Part shown: piece by piece, positions 1 to 10,522 of the stretch | Layout of the letters: each line of letters opens with the position of its first letter | Position numbering within the stretch: position 1 is the stretch's first letter | Source of the DNA: Psilocybe azurescens | Lineage: Eukaryota > Basidiomycota > Agaricomycetes > Agaricales > Agrocybaceae | NCBI GenBank assembly: GCA_023853785.1 | Contig: JAJIRX010000927.1 | Span: forward strand, 1 to 37,138 | DNA length: 37,138 nucleotides | Direction of reading: 5' to 3' | The notes under the pieces: generated by a model | Seen by the model: the letters and a program-made list of their open reading frames with translations, nothing else | What the model was told of the DNA's origin: nothing | Databases searched by the model: none | Translations under genes and position numbers: made by a program

Positions 1-14
1 CAGGAGGCGGAGAA
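1..14 (-). pseudogene. Possible continuation of Gypsy-C gag, cut by the window edge
   Basis: Read on the minus strand these 14 bases continue the open frame that stops at 12018 without a stop codon (Phe-Ser-Ala-Ser, or Pro-Ser-Pro-Pro in the next frame). A Ser/Pro-rich stretch is what follows the corresponding motif in the gag of Gypsy-A. The link across Gypsy-A is inferred from this continuity only. Confidence 0.4.
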
Positions 15-323
15 TGTGACAGATCGGTACTTATCCTACTTATCACGTTACCTCTTATTATCTTATCTTATCGCGTTGACTTCAACCCCTTTCGTCAACG
101 CCCTTATTTGATTCACTTCCCCTATCTTACTATTCTACTCTTGGCTTTGCATCTGTTACTATCCAATGGACTATTAGATAGAGTATATAAAGAGGCCTAT
201 TGTACTAGCTTAGACCCCAGCGAATACAGTTGTTAAAACAGTCTTTCCCTTCCCTCTAAGAAACTGTGTGCCGAAACAACCTCCTTGTTACTTATAGTCA
301 CTCAGGAGTTACCTTTCGTCACA
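15..323 (+). repeat. 5' LTR of Gypsy-A
   Basis: This is a direct repeat of 11710-12017 with TG...CA ends. A TATATAAA box lies at 184-191, a plausible core promoter, with the RNA start expected shortly downstream. The base after the LTR begins TATTTTTGAC and not the usual TGG of a tRNA-primed binding site. Confidence 0.95.
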
Positions 324-511
324 TATTTTTGACTTCTACAACAACTCTTAAACAACCCGAAACCTTGCTAGTTTGCTACTAGCATTCTCCTATTTACTGT
401 CGCCTCGACGTCCGGAATTCTTTGGATTGATCACCCGAAGAACTACACTTGGCAACAAACCCTAAATTTAAAATTCAGTACGTGTTACCTTATTTGTCCA
501 TATCACTAACT

Positions 512-2640
512 ATGGCATCTAGGCAACTAAGATCGCGTGTTATCCCTGGAGGAAACCGCGTACCTTCGCCCGAGCTTAAAAGCCCGGTGGCGCCCGCGTC
601 CAAACCCCATGCCGCTCATACAGCGACGTGGCGGCGTCGAGACCGTCTTCTCCCTCTGCAGAGGTAGAGAAGAGGGTTATTACCAAACCTCCCAAAGTAT
701 TGGTAGAGGACATTCATAATAATAATGAAAATCCCTTTGTGTCAGATGAACACAGCGACCCGAATATCACATCCTCTGAATCAGAGTCTGATGATGATGG
801 TCCATGGACCACGGTGCAAAGTAAGCGCAAAACAGCCATGAGTCATCCCGCCGCCACAATAATGAAATAAGCACAGAAGTAGCTACGGATCCTGCCATTG
901 ATAAGGCAGAGAAATCCCTAACACAAGAACAGCAAAAGTTAATTGCTAAACGTAATAAGAAAGTCCGCCGAGAGCGCTCCAGCTCACGCGGCGAAGGACC
1001 CTCTAAAGATAAGGGTAAAACTATTGACCCCGAGAATGGGGAATCTCAGTATTTCCAACATTGAATTAGATGTTCAAACTCAAAGAAAAGAATTTGAGAA
1101 ATTGGCAAAGCTAAAACAAAGGAACAATTAAATCTTGTTACAGCTCCTAATCTACCCAGAACGCCTGCGATAAGATTTGACCAGACTGCCGAACATGTAC
1201 GCATGCCAACTGCGCAAAAACCCCTATCAGCGAGGCCGGTAGCGCATGTTGATCCCAAGTCCTTCCTGGGGCGGCACTGAAGAAAGTATCTTCCACAAGG
1301 AAAAATCCCGCAAATCTAAGAAACGCGGGGCAAATCGTCCGAGAGCCCTTCATCAAGCTCAGAACCATCCTCTGGTGACCCAGATGGATCGGATGACAGC
1401 TCGTCGAGCTCCGACGAATCGTCATCGCTGTCAGAAGACGACGAGCCAAAAGCCAAGCCTTCCAAACACAAAAAAGCTGGAACAAGGGGTCATTAAGTGC
1501 TAAAGCACTGAAACCTACCCCCTATGATGGAAGTACCGGATGCCCGTGCATTCCACAGATTTGTAAAAGAAAGCAAATCATACCTGGAGGACAGTGGTCT
1601 CCGCCGGAAAAGATGGATCCCGGGCGTTAGCTTACTTCATGGAGAAGAGAGCCTATGATTTCTACCTGCAGAAAGTATCAATAAATGAAGAGAAATGGAA
1701 AATGTTGGACTTTTTACAATGAACTATACAACTATTGTTTCCGATCGATTACAGGCAGAAAGTCCGTAGAAAGTTCGAAAATGCTACACAGGGTAATAGA
1801 CGTGTCAGCAAATTTGTGCATTACTTAGAAGAACAATGCAACTTAATTGGATCAATCACCCAGAGCGATTTAGTCAATCGATTCTGGACAGGGAGCTCAG
1901 AAATAATCCAACAAGGCTTGTGAGACAAGGCCTCCATCCAGACTCATCAACCTGGGATGAAGTGCGTACATTGTGCAGAGATAGTAGAAATCTCTGAGAA
2001 TGTCCGACCTCGCGATTCTCGTCCCAGCCAATCGGTGCACCAAAGAGACCGATGCAAGCCTCGAGACCGACGCAAATATCGAGACCAACACGAGTATCGA
2101 GACCGCGCGAATATCGTGGTAGACGCGACCATCGAGCGGCATGACAATCATGACCGACGATGAGACCGCGAGGACAGACCTAACTGATATGATGGTCAGA
2201 ATAGAGGAAATAACGCATTTAACAAACCTTGTGGAAACCCCTTCACCCAAGGAAGATACAATCCGCGTACTAGTAAAAACAATAATTACAGAAGTAATAA
2301 CAATCGCGAAAATAGGAATACCTTGTCTGAGAAAGAGAAATCAGAGAGGTTCGCGTCAGGACGATGTTTCCGTTGCAATGAGCAAGGACACATGTCTAGA
2401 AACTGTCCACAAGGAAGTAGCATTAAGCACTCAGGAAATGGGCTGCCGGAATGTCAACTCACAATATTGAACCAGCAGTGGAGGACGACGCGAAAACGGA
2501 CAGTTCCGGCGACTTCATAGAGGTCCTGGAGAGCATGCCCTGGGGGCAGTCAGTTACTCATGGGACGATCCTCCATGGATTTCGAGACCATGGGCCTGTG
2601 CTCAAGATGAGATTGGTGATCCATTCACAATGAACATTAC
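512..2640 (+). pseudogene. gag: Gypsy-A gag, broken by several frameshifts
   Basis: Gag is the structural polyprotein that forms the virus-like particle and packages the element RNA. The likely start is ATG 512 (MASRQLRSR). After a frame change near 620-660 come an acidic Ser-rich stretch (about 730-800) and the motif DGPWTTVQSKRK. A Ser/Asp/Glu-rich linker lies around 1380-1450, and a retrotransposon gag-like helical domain around 1590-1950 (for example QKVRRKFENATQGNRRVSK from about 1753). A very basic Arg/Asp tail at 1990-2160 leads to a CCHC zinc knuckle. At least five frame changes or stops separate these pieces. The broken reading frame is certain; the domain names rest on motif recognition. 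Confidence 0.85.
2365..2406 (+). other. Gag CCHC zinc knuckle of Gypsy-A
   Basis: The frame reads CFRCNEQGHMSRNC, a perfect C-X2-C-X4-H-X4-C nucleocapsid zinc knuckle, which binds the element's RNA. It lies at the expected C-terminal end of gag. Confidence 0.95.
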
Positions 2641-3779
2641 ATACCAGCTAGGTACCGTAGTCACTTATCCCGGAGACGAGCGATATTGGTACGATTATAA
2701 CGAGATGCACGGCGGACGATTTGAGGTGAAACATAATCCGAGCGTCGCAGTTATCTTATCAAAGACAGATTAACTCACTTTAGAATAAACGTCTCCAAGC
2801 GACATTTGAATAACTCCAAGTTTGACCTTCGAGGATGGTATGCTAAGCAGAGGGCGTGAGCTCTCGGTCTTCAACACACTCGAGGGACCTAGTTACCTTT
2901 TGGTCAACCTCTCACAGAGATTTCAATACATATATTGATGAGTGGAATACATACCAACTATCCGACCGCTGATCCTGCGATTGAGGATGATGTACGATTT
3001 TCTGTATACCCTACAAATACCAATCCAGAGTTGTACTGCATTGAGGACATGGATCTAAACATAGTTACAGTCATTAAAAGCGATTACTAGAGAACCCTAG
3101 AATCAATTTAGTGTCCTGGTACACTCGATACTTGAATAAAAGCAAACATACAATGACCATTATACTAAACAAACATCCAAGCTATGTGAGCCGGGAACGT
3201 ACCCCATCAAGAGTAAGGATGCGACTTACGGTGCTGAAGGACCCGGCGGGTCTGATCGACACAAAAAGCAGATTTGTTCGCGGAGAGAATCGAACACGTC
3301 CTCCATGAGTGCGCCCCATACCCTGGGGATGCAGACGATCACACAGTCTGTGCAAGTTCTCGCTTTGCAGTGGAGAAGGCAAGATACAATAGATACGCGA
3401 TCTACGACAAGCATAGATGCTTCGAATCCTATCTGCACATAGACAGGCTGTGTCACCAGTTCTTTTCAGTTGGCTGATGGTACGGCTGAAGAGTGCGCGA
3501 GGCACGCTGATATGTCGTTCCCTAGCGAAACGTCTGTGGAATGGCTGCGAGGCGGCGTAGTATAGCCAATACACTCATCGGAGCACCTGTAGAAGATTTT
3601 GTGAATATAGTATTAAAGCGCACAGTTCACATTACAATGATAGCTGCACAGTCCACCGTTCAAACACGGAATACAGAACTATTGAGATAAAAGATATTCA
3701 GAATAACCAAACTATGAAACTACCTGAATCTTACCTGGGTAACGACAACTTCAATGTCGTTAAGTGATATGACGATCAG
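2641..3779 (+). pseudogene. Gag-protease linker of Gypsy-A, heavily degraded
   Basis: No long open frame survives in these 1.1 kb. Fragments in all three plus frames are compositionally protein-like, for example ERYWYDYNEMHGGRFEV from about 2680 and AERIEHVLHECAPYPGDADD from about 3277. The position between zinc knuckle and protease suggests a long linker or pre-protease region of the polyprotein. I recognise no domain in it. Confidence 0.5.
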
Positions 3780-4325
3780 ATGGATCAATTTGAGGTCACA
3801 TCGAGTTATGTGCAGAAAACGAAAGAGGTGCTAAAAAGAGCGCTCGCCAGGGAACCTAGTCTATGGGTCAGAATTAAAACCTTGGTTAATCAACTATTTA
3901 AAACCAAACCTAAGGAGGCTGTCAGCAATGTGGATTACAATGTTTCCGTGTTGAGAACAAACGATTACTTACAGCTATACGGCGTACAAGTGGATCGCAG
4001 ATCTTATGTTGGACTTCAACGGAATGCGGCCGCTTTGAAAGACAAGCACCGCCTCTTGCCTAAACCAGTAATCGTTAAAGTTAACGTTAATGGACAACCC
4101 GTTCGGGCTCTGATCGATTCAGGTTCATTAGGCGACTTCATGTCAACAACGTTGGCTGATCAGCTAAAAGTGAAACTAAGAAACTGGCTGAACCTATCAC
4201 CTTGCAGTTAGCAGTGCAAGGCTCACGATCTAAAATAAAGCTAGTACAGACGTCAGGTTTGAATACCAGGAATCGACTCAACACAAACCTTTGATATCGC
4301 GAACATAAGTAATTATGATCTAATC
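3780..4325 (+). pseudogene. pol (PR): Gypsy-A aspartic protease region
   Basis: The retroelement protease is a homodimeric aspartic peptidase that cleaves the Gag-Pol polyprotein. The sequence shows hydrophobic strand PVIVKVNVNG followed by ALIDSGSLGDF; the catalytic D-S-G is encoded at 4116-4124. The second half of the fold continues in another frame beyond the stop at 4209-4211, with an Asn-Tyr-Asp-Leu-Ile-Leu-Gly-type segment near 4310-4330 that matches the flap and C-terminal strand of such proteases. A frameshift at about 4170-4210 makes the copy non-functional. It merges without a gap into RT. Confidence 0.85.
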
Positions 4326-5183
4326 TTGGGCACACCCTTCATGTACCAACATTCCGTATGCATAGGGCTGAACCCCGCCTGTGTAGTAATTGGAAGTAAC
4401 GACCCGCACCCCATGTTGTCGGGAACAGACACGAAACCAATGGTGCATGGATTGGACTTTGACACGGACGCTGTCAGTAATGCCAGGGCGGAGCTGCGGC
4501 ACTATGCTGAACCCTTGTGTAAGGAAGTTGGAGAAACAGAGCTTCCTCCGCTGCGCATAATTAATCATTCTATACCCCTGATTGACATAAATGAAACGTA
4601 CCCATGGCGCCCTTCACGGTGCCCAGAAGCCTTCAAGCCCAATGGGCCGAGAAACGCGACAGCGTATTTGAAATCCGGACGTTGGAAAATTACCTCTTCA
4701 GGTAATATGGTGCCAATGTTGCTGATCCCTAAGCCTCGTAAGAATAATGAACCAGTCGAACTACACACGGTGTTTGACTTACGAGAACGTAACAAGAACA
4801 CTCGAAAAATGACGTTGCCGGCTCCCCCCGACATCGAGGGAATACTGCATCGAGTGGCGAGACACTGATATCGGTTGTCCTTGGACGGTAAATCCACATA
4901 CAAGCAGATACGTATCGACCCGGACCATGTCGATTGTACTGTGGTGACAACGCCAGATGGGAACATGGTCAGTTTGGTGGTTCAGCAAGGGGACTGTAAC
5001 GCACCTGCTACATATCAAACGTTGATGAGCCACCTATTTGCTCAGTATATAGGCTGCTTCATGGATGTGTACCTAGACGATATATTAATATATTCGGACA
5101 CACTAGAGGACCACCTGAAGCATGTTAAGATTGTGCTTGATATTCTGAAGCGTGAAAAACTTTACCTGAGCAAAGGGAAACTA
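4326..5183 (+). pseudogene. pol (RT): Gypsy-A reverse transcriptase, 5' part, cut by Tc1-A
   Basis: RT copies the element RNA to DNA in the particle. Visible motifs in order are SGNMVPMLLIPKPRK (fingers), a VFDLRERNKNTRKMTLPAP block, then after a stop and frame change near 4866-4870 LSLDGKSTYKQIRIDP (catalytic aspartate A region), and VYLDDILIYSDTLEDHLKH with the YLDD core of motif C at about 5070-5081. The frame is then cut at 5183 by the insertion at 5184 and resumes at 6801. The conserved fungal gypsy wording, including LYLSKGKLQ before the break, makes the assignment firm. Confidence 0.92.
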
Positions 5184-5407
5184 CAGTGACTCAAAAAACT
5201 GTCCGGATGTTTTGGAAATTGAACTTAAATTGACTATAGTGTCATGTAATCTTAATGAAATTACATGATTCAAAATGTACCGGAAAGCCCTGCATCACAG
5301 CTTTCAGGAGGTATAATATATGTTTGTATTTGTTTGGTTTATCTATTATTATTAAATACTTTATGAAAATAACACATCCGGACAGTTTCTTTGCGGCCCG
5401 TTGGAAT
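5184..5407 (+). repeat. Left terminal inverted repeat of Tc1-A
   Basis: This stretch is inverted-complementary to 6576-6798 with a few mismatches. Its outer end has ACTGTCCGGATGT (about 5198-5210). Near its inner end (about 5374-5387) the same motif occurs in the opposite orientation, ACATCCGGACAGT. These are likely the two transposase-binding sites of the repeat. Confidence 0.95.
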
Positions 5408-5424
5408 ATGGGTATCTATATAAA

Positions 5425-6439
5425 CTAGTACTTTGTGTGGCCTCCATTTGCCCTCAAAACAGCTGCAACCCTTCTAGGCATACTATTGATCAATTTCACA
5501 CAGTCCTCCTTGGGTATTTTCTCCCACTCCTCCTGTACTCTATCCCACAACTCCTGGATACTCTTTGGAGCATTTTCATATTCTGCAAGGCGCATTTTGA
5601 GGATATGCCACAGATGTTCAATGGGATTGAGGTCTGGGGATTGCGCTGGCCAGTCTAGAAGCTCTACTTCTTGGTCTTTAAACCATTTCTGAGCCTTTTT
5701 GGATGTGTGCTTGGGATCATTATCCTGCTGGAAGATGAAGTTTTCCGATCGAGGTCGTAGTACTCCAGAGTTTGAAAGACATGGTCATCCAAAATGCTCA
5801 CATAGAGTTCTCCATCCATCCTGCCTTCTATTCTGCACATGTATCCAACACCACTTGTTGTCATACAACCCCAAATCATCACATGTCCTCCTCCAAATTT
5901 GATGGTTTGCTGTATATGCTGAGTTTGGAGAGGAGAACTGGCCTTTTCCACACCCACTGCCTTCCATCTGACCCAATGCGATTGATCTTGGTCTGATCTG
6001 TGAACATAACACGTTTCCAGTCTTCTTCTGTCCAGTGTTCATACTTCTGGGCAAATTCCAAGCGAGCCTTCCTATGTTTCTTGGAGAGCAATGGCTTTTG
6101 ACCTTGACTCTTGCCACAAGATCCTCTTTTTTGAGGGGAATTTCAAATGGTTTGGATGGAGATAGATGTGTTTGTGATATTGAGAAGCTGGTGGCAGAGT
6201 TGTGTGGCAGTATCGGCTTTTCCAGTGGTAACAAGTCGAACCAGATGGCGGCGGTCATGGGGAGTGAGCTTAGAAGGACGGCCTCCACGGTTTTCCTTCA
6301 TAGGTAACTCCATCCCAGAGCGTATCTCCCCTATAGTAGACTTCCCAACACCAAGTTTGGCAGCAATTTTCCGAATAGAATCACCATTCTCCAGCATATA
6401 GATGATGTTAGAGCGCAGTTCAGGAGAGAGAGAATGCAT
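5425..6439 (-). pseudogene. Tc1-A transposase, DD34E type, frameshifted
   Basis: Tc1/mariner transposases cut and paste their own element at TA sites. The start is ATG 6437-6439 and the expected stop 5425-5427, giving about 338 codons, a normal length. The N-terminus has two helix-turn-helix segments (SIRKIAAKLGVGKSTI, then GGRPSKLTPHDRRHL). Next come EEDWKRVMFTDQTKINRIGSDG with the first catalytic Asp, a GGGHVMIWGCM block, a QQDNDPKHT block with the second Asp in another frame, and DWPAQSPDLNPIEHLW with the third acidic residue. I count 34 residues between the second Asp (of QQD) and Glu. At least three frame changes break it, so it is inactive. Confidence 0.92.
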
Positions 6440-6575
6440 GGCTGTGTAGCAGAGAATAGTGGGGTATAAACCTGGGGAATGTATGGTTTAGTCTTGTTTA
6501 TATATCTTAAACATGTTTTCATTTATTTAATATTGTTTTTGCATGTTTACAATTAAACAAAACCTTATTTCGTTG

Positions 6576-6798
6576 ATTCCAACGGGCTGCAAAGAAACTG
6601 TCCGGATGTGTTATTTTCATAAAGTATTTAATAATAACAGATAAACCAAACAAATACAAACATATATTATACCTCCTGAAAGCTGTGATGCAGGGCTTTC
6701 CAGTACATTTTGAATCATGTAATTTAATTGAGATTATATGATACTATAGTCAATTTAGGTTCAATTTCCAAAACATCCAGACAGTTTTTGAGTCACTG
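6576..6798 (-). repeat. Right terminal inverted repeat of Tc1-A
   Basis: This is the reverse complement of the left repeat, with about ten differences. It carries the same pair of oppositely oriented CCGGA-containing motifs, and the outermost base touches TA 6799-6800. Confidence 0.95.
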
Positions 6799-6800
6799 TA

Positions 6801-7110
6801 AGTTTTCTGCAGGATGAACTGCGTGTCCTGGGCCGGCGTCATCAACGGCGACAGTATTCGGATGGACGAACATAAGGTCGATTCCGTGGTGGCCTGGAAG
6901 GTGCCCACAAATCGAGATCTGCTGAGAGGATTTCTGGGAGCAGTTGGATATCTTGCGGACGATGTGCCAGGGGTTAGGGTCCCCATGGGGGGCGCTGACT
7001 GCGCTGACTGGGGACACTGTACCATTTCGTTAGACCTATACTGAACAAAGGGGCGTTCGAAGACGTCAAAGCTATGGTCGATCGCACTAGGAATCATCAT
7101 CGTGTACCTT
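6801..7110 (+). pseudogene. pol (RT): Gypsy-A reverse transcriptase, 3' part (thumb/connection)
   Basis: The frame interrupted at 5183 resumes here with a Phe-Ala-Asp-Glu-Leu-Arg-Val-Leu-type segment, then INGDSIRMDEHKVDSVVAWK and NRDLLRGFLGAVGYLADDVP. This is the typical connection region after RT motif E in gypsy elements. A frameshift occurs near 6830 and another after about 6990. Confidence 0.88.
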
Positions 7111-7116
7111 TGAACT

Positions 7117-7575
7117 ATGAACAGAATGCACCAACTATCTGGATGGTCATGGATGGTTGTGCTACAGCGTGTCGGGCTTGGTGAGCCAAGGCAGCGGACT
7201 GGAAAGACGGCGTCCGTGGCGGCTTTCTACTCGGCCAAGCTGAATTCCGCTCAGCAAAACTACGCTACGCACGAGATTGAGATGCTCGCGGGCATCAAAG
7301 CGATGCTGAGACATTGCGACCTGTTACAAGGGTACACTTTAAGTGGGTGACTGATCACAAAGGTCTCACTCACCTGCTGAATCAGAAAGACCTGTCTGGT
7401 TGTCAGGCGCACTGGATCGAAAAAATATCGTCCTTCGACTTCGGGGGTGATGTCACGTACCTGGTAGCGAGAACGTCGTGGCAGACGCTTTATCTCGCAT
7501 ATATTCGAATGAATCTCCTGGAACCATACACGTGCGCAGCGAGTACACGTACCACAATGTGGTCGACAATGATGT
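7117..7575 (+). pseudogene. pol (RH): Gypsy-A RNase H domain
   Basis: RNase H removes the RNA strand of the RNA:DNA hybrid during reverse transcription. Visible pieces are an MDG aspartate near 7149, AAFYSAKLNSAQQNYATHEIEMLAGIKAM (split here only for description; Glu of HEIEML is the second acidic residue), VTDHKGLTHLLNQKDL with the third Asp (about 7350-7395), and in another frame a VADALSRIYSNE-like end near 7480-7510. Four acidic residues in the RNase H order support the call. Frame changes lie near 7200, 7340 and 7460. Confidence 0.88.
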
Positions 7576-7689
7576 TGAAGTCGGCGTATGGGTGTCCCAT
7601 GCTGGCAGGAATTGAGGCAAGGGTCACCACTTGCACCACGTCCTCACAGGGTCGTCCTTCCCATGGAGACGGGTCACACTGAGACTTCT

Positions 7690-9446
7690 AGAGAATTTGC
7701 GGTGCAGATGCGCAATCACTTTAAGTTGAAGCCCCTGTCCAACGAAAGGAGGGTGGATCTATGCGCAAAAGGCAACGGCAATCAAAACCAAGCCAGTTTG
7801 AAGCCAGCCAAGCATGCAAAGTTGCCGCCCAACAGGAAAACATTCCGTTACCAGATATGGAAACCGACATAAACTTACCAGATGAAGAAGTTAGCCAAGA
7901 ACTTCCAGCAGAATTGGAGTTTGCCTCCACTACAGAGGATGGCATTAACATAATAGAAGAAATCCGTAATCAATATGGGAGTGACCCATTCTTTGGAATG
8001 ATTATTACTGAACCCAAATCATACAAGAATTTTGAAGTCACTGAGGGTCTAATTCACCTCAAAGAAAAGGGACAAACCCTGCTCTGCATACCAAAAATAT
8101 TGATAAAGGGTCGCAGCATTCGTGAAATCGTAATATCTGAAGCTCACTCAATGCTTGCACATTTAGGATCAGCTAAGACCACTGACTACTACGATCTCAA
8201 GTCTGGTGGAAGGACCTGCGTCTCGGACGTCAAATCGTATTGTAGTTTGTGCGATACATGCAAACGGAGTAAACCCAGTAACCAAAAACCGTATGGATTA
8301 TTGAATCTGCTTCCTGTACCATTCACTCCTTGGGAGTCAATCGAATTGACTTTGTCGGACCCTTACCTGAGTCTAAAAACAGGGACGGATCATTTAATTC
8401 AATAACCCGTCGTGATATGTTTGTTAACGGGAATGGTGCATTTAATACCTAGTCGCACTGACTATACGGCTCGGCAAGTCGCAGAACTTATCTTTGAGCA
8501 CGTCTATAAGTTACATGGACTACCTAAGAATATCATAAGTGACCGTGATGTTTTATTCACAAGCATCTTCTGGTCGCATTTACATGATCTGATTGGAACT
8601 AAGCTAAAAATGTTGAGTGCATATCATCCTCAAACGGATGGATCAACTGAATGTGCCAATCGTACTATCAATCAAATGCTACGACAGTGCGTGAATGGAA
8701 CGCGAGTCGGACTGGGTACCTAAGTTACCCAGCATTGAATTCGCAATCAACTCCACTGCGATCCGATAGCACAGGATATGCACCTTTCTTTCTGAATAAC
8801 GGCTGCATGCCGCGGTCAATGATTTGGAATGCAGCCAAAGATAATGAATACCCATCTGTTTGGGTCTTTGCACAACAAAAGAAATTAGCATTAATAGAAG
8901 CCCATGATAGTATATTAGCGGCTCGAATGAAACAAACGAGGGGCGCTAACCGTGAAATGACAACTGTCACCATTTAATGAAGGCGACTTAGTTTACCTAT
9001 CCACAAAGAACATAAATTATCCAAAAGGGTTAGCTCGTAAGCTTATCCCTAAATATGTTGGACCTTATAAAATTATCAAAGACTATGGGAACCAGTCTTA
9101 TAAATTAGATTTATCCCCTTCACTCAAACAGAGAGGGGTCCATGATGTTTTTCACATGGCATTGCTGCGAATCCATCATCCTAACGATGATCGCTTATTT
9201 CCTGGCAGATTGGATGAGAATATCATGCGCCCAACGACATCAGGGGAACAGAATGGGCGATTGAAAATTTTTATCACATTACGGAGGCGGGAGAAGATTC
9301 CGTATTCGAAATCGAGTGGAAGGCGGGAGATGTCACCTGGTTGCCAGCGGAGGCGCCTTGCAGCGCAAGCACTCATGGCCTATCTTGACCTTATTGGGGT
9401 TGATACGGTTGTGGCGTTGCCCAAAGGCAACGGGAAAGCTTCCTGA
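7690..9446 (+). pseudogene. pol (IN): Gypsy-A integrase with GPY/F module and chromodomain-like tail
   Basis: Integrase inserts the element cDNA into the genome. The N-terminal HHCC zinc finger is visible as HSMLAHLGSAKTT then CDTCKRSK (about 8143-8270). The catalytic core follows with an IDFVGPLPES-like strand in a shifted frame (about 8345-8375), SDRDVLFTSIFW (Asp, near 8540) and AYHPQTDGSTECANR (Glu, near 8650), a D,D-35-E arrangement. The C-terminal part has KYVGPYKIIKDYGNQSYKL (GPY/F module, about 9050-9105), a VHDVFHMALLR segment, then EWAIENFYHI and EIEWKAGDVTWLP (about 9251-9350), which resembles a chromodomain, a targeting module that reads histone methylation. Several frame changes and stops are present. 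Confidence 0.9.
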
Positions 9447-9582
9447 CAAGGATCCGCACTTACTCTTTTGAGCTGAGCCCCTGTGCTCAAATTATATATT
9501 TATATATACCCTCACTCTGTATCTGTTTTCTGTCGTTCTTTGTGCACCTATTATCTGCTTGACATTCTCTCCTACTCTTTCT

Positions 9583-10332
9583 ATGGACACTACCCACGAC
9601 TTGACGCCCCATTTGAGGCGGTGGATTTTGAATCCACTGATTTTGATTTGACCGGAGCGGAACACGATGTCCTGACCGAGGCCGACACTAACCTGAACAT
9701 CAGCTTCCTCTTTGGGGACAGCGAGTCAGATCATTTTATTTTTAGTTATTCTTCTATTAACCTATCTTTTCTATTTCTAGTCCTGCCCCTACCACACCTG
9801 CTGTTTCTGTCATTACTATTCCAGACACTCCTGCTGCTGTTCCCTCTCTCACTATGGTCTTATCTACCCTGTCGTTCACCCACAACCCCTCTGCTGTCTG
9901 CGTCCCCTCGCGCCTGCTGCATCTGCTGTCATCGCCGCCCCTGTCAACATTACACCTGTTCCGATCAACCCTGACACGTTTCCGTCGCTACCATCGATCG
10001 ATCACCCCGGAGTTCGCCGCATCGCCGCCAATCGATACGTCTTCTTCAACCCCACGGTCGACATTTTCCCTGCCAATGTCAACGAGGCATTGTCGACACG
10101 TGACGTTGCTGTCTTCTGCGCTCACAACCGTCGTATCCGCTCTCTCTCTGATGCCACTGCCGAAATCCCGAACCCGCCGTATGGGTACAGCTGCATTGCC
10201 AACCTTTTCAATAACTTTGCGACCGGCCCACACCAATTTGCCCGATGGAGCATATCCCAGTCACGTTACATCACGGACGGCACGACGGTCACCCCTCAGA
10301 TGTTCCGTGGTCCACCCCCTGTCAACCCCTGA
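9583..10332 (+). pseudogene. Extra sense-strand reading frame of unknown function in Gypsy-A 3' region
   Basis: Downstream of integrase and before the 3' LTR lies a protein-like stretch with no counterpart in standard gag-pol. It may start at ATG 9583. After an early frame change it has an acidic segment (LDAPFEAVDFESTDFDLTGA, about 9600-9660). A T-rich stretch near 9727-9780 ending CTAG looks like an intron. Then a long frame reads RRIAANRYVFFNPTVDIFP (about 10015-10070), DVAVFCAHNRRIRSLSDAT and YGYSCIANLFNNFATGPHQF, with a stop at 10330-10332. The wording is rich in aromatic residues and does not look random. I do not recognise a domain. It could be an accessory gene of the element or a captured gene. 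Confidence 0.6.
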
Positions 10333-10522
10333 TCACAACGGTCATCACGTTCCTGCACATCACAGTCACGGCCATCACGGACATGGCAATCATAGCCACG
10401 CACTCGGCATTGACCCGGCTTGACGATCACGCACCCAACTCAAAACTTTTCCGGCGGCATGCTTTTTAGTCGCCACCGCTGCCGAGACACAACACCGCAA
10501 GAATGGGACTCAGAGAGTGGTA

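Larger units (their letters stand above)
5184..6798 (-). mobile_element. Tc1-A: Tc1/mariner-like DNA transposon inserted in Gypsy-A RT
   Basis: The 1615-bp element begins CAGTGACTCAAAAA and ends with the reverse complement. It is flanked by TA on both sides (5182-5183 and 6799-6800), the signature target duplication of Tc1/mariner. The terminal inverted repeats are long (about 223 bp). A single transposase gene lies on the minus strand. The insertion interrupts the RT codons downstream of the YLDD motif, so it came after Gypsy-A had this sequence. Confidence 0.96.

Noticed and set aside
1147..1485. Minus-strand frame of 112 codons opposite gag
   Set aside because: It is antisense to the Ser/Asp-rich gag linker, whose composition keeps the other strand open; no intron or domain supports it, unlike the antisense frame at 16980.
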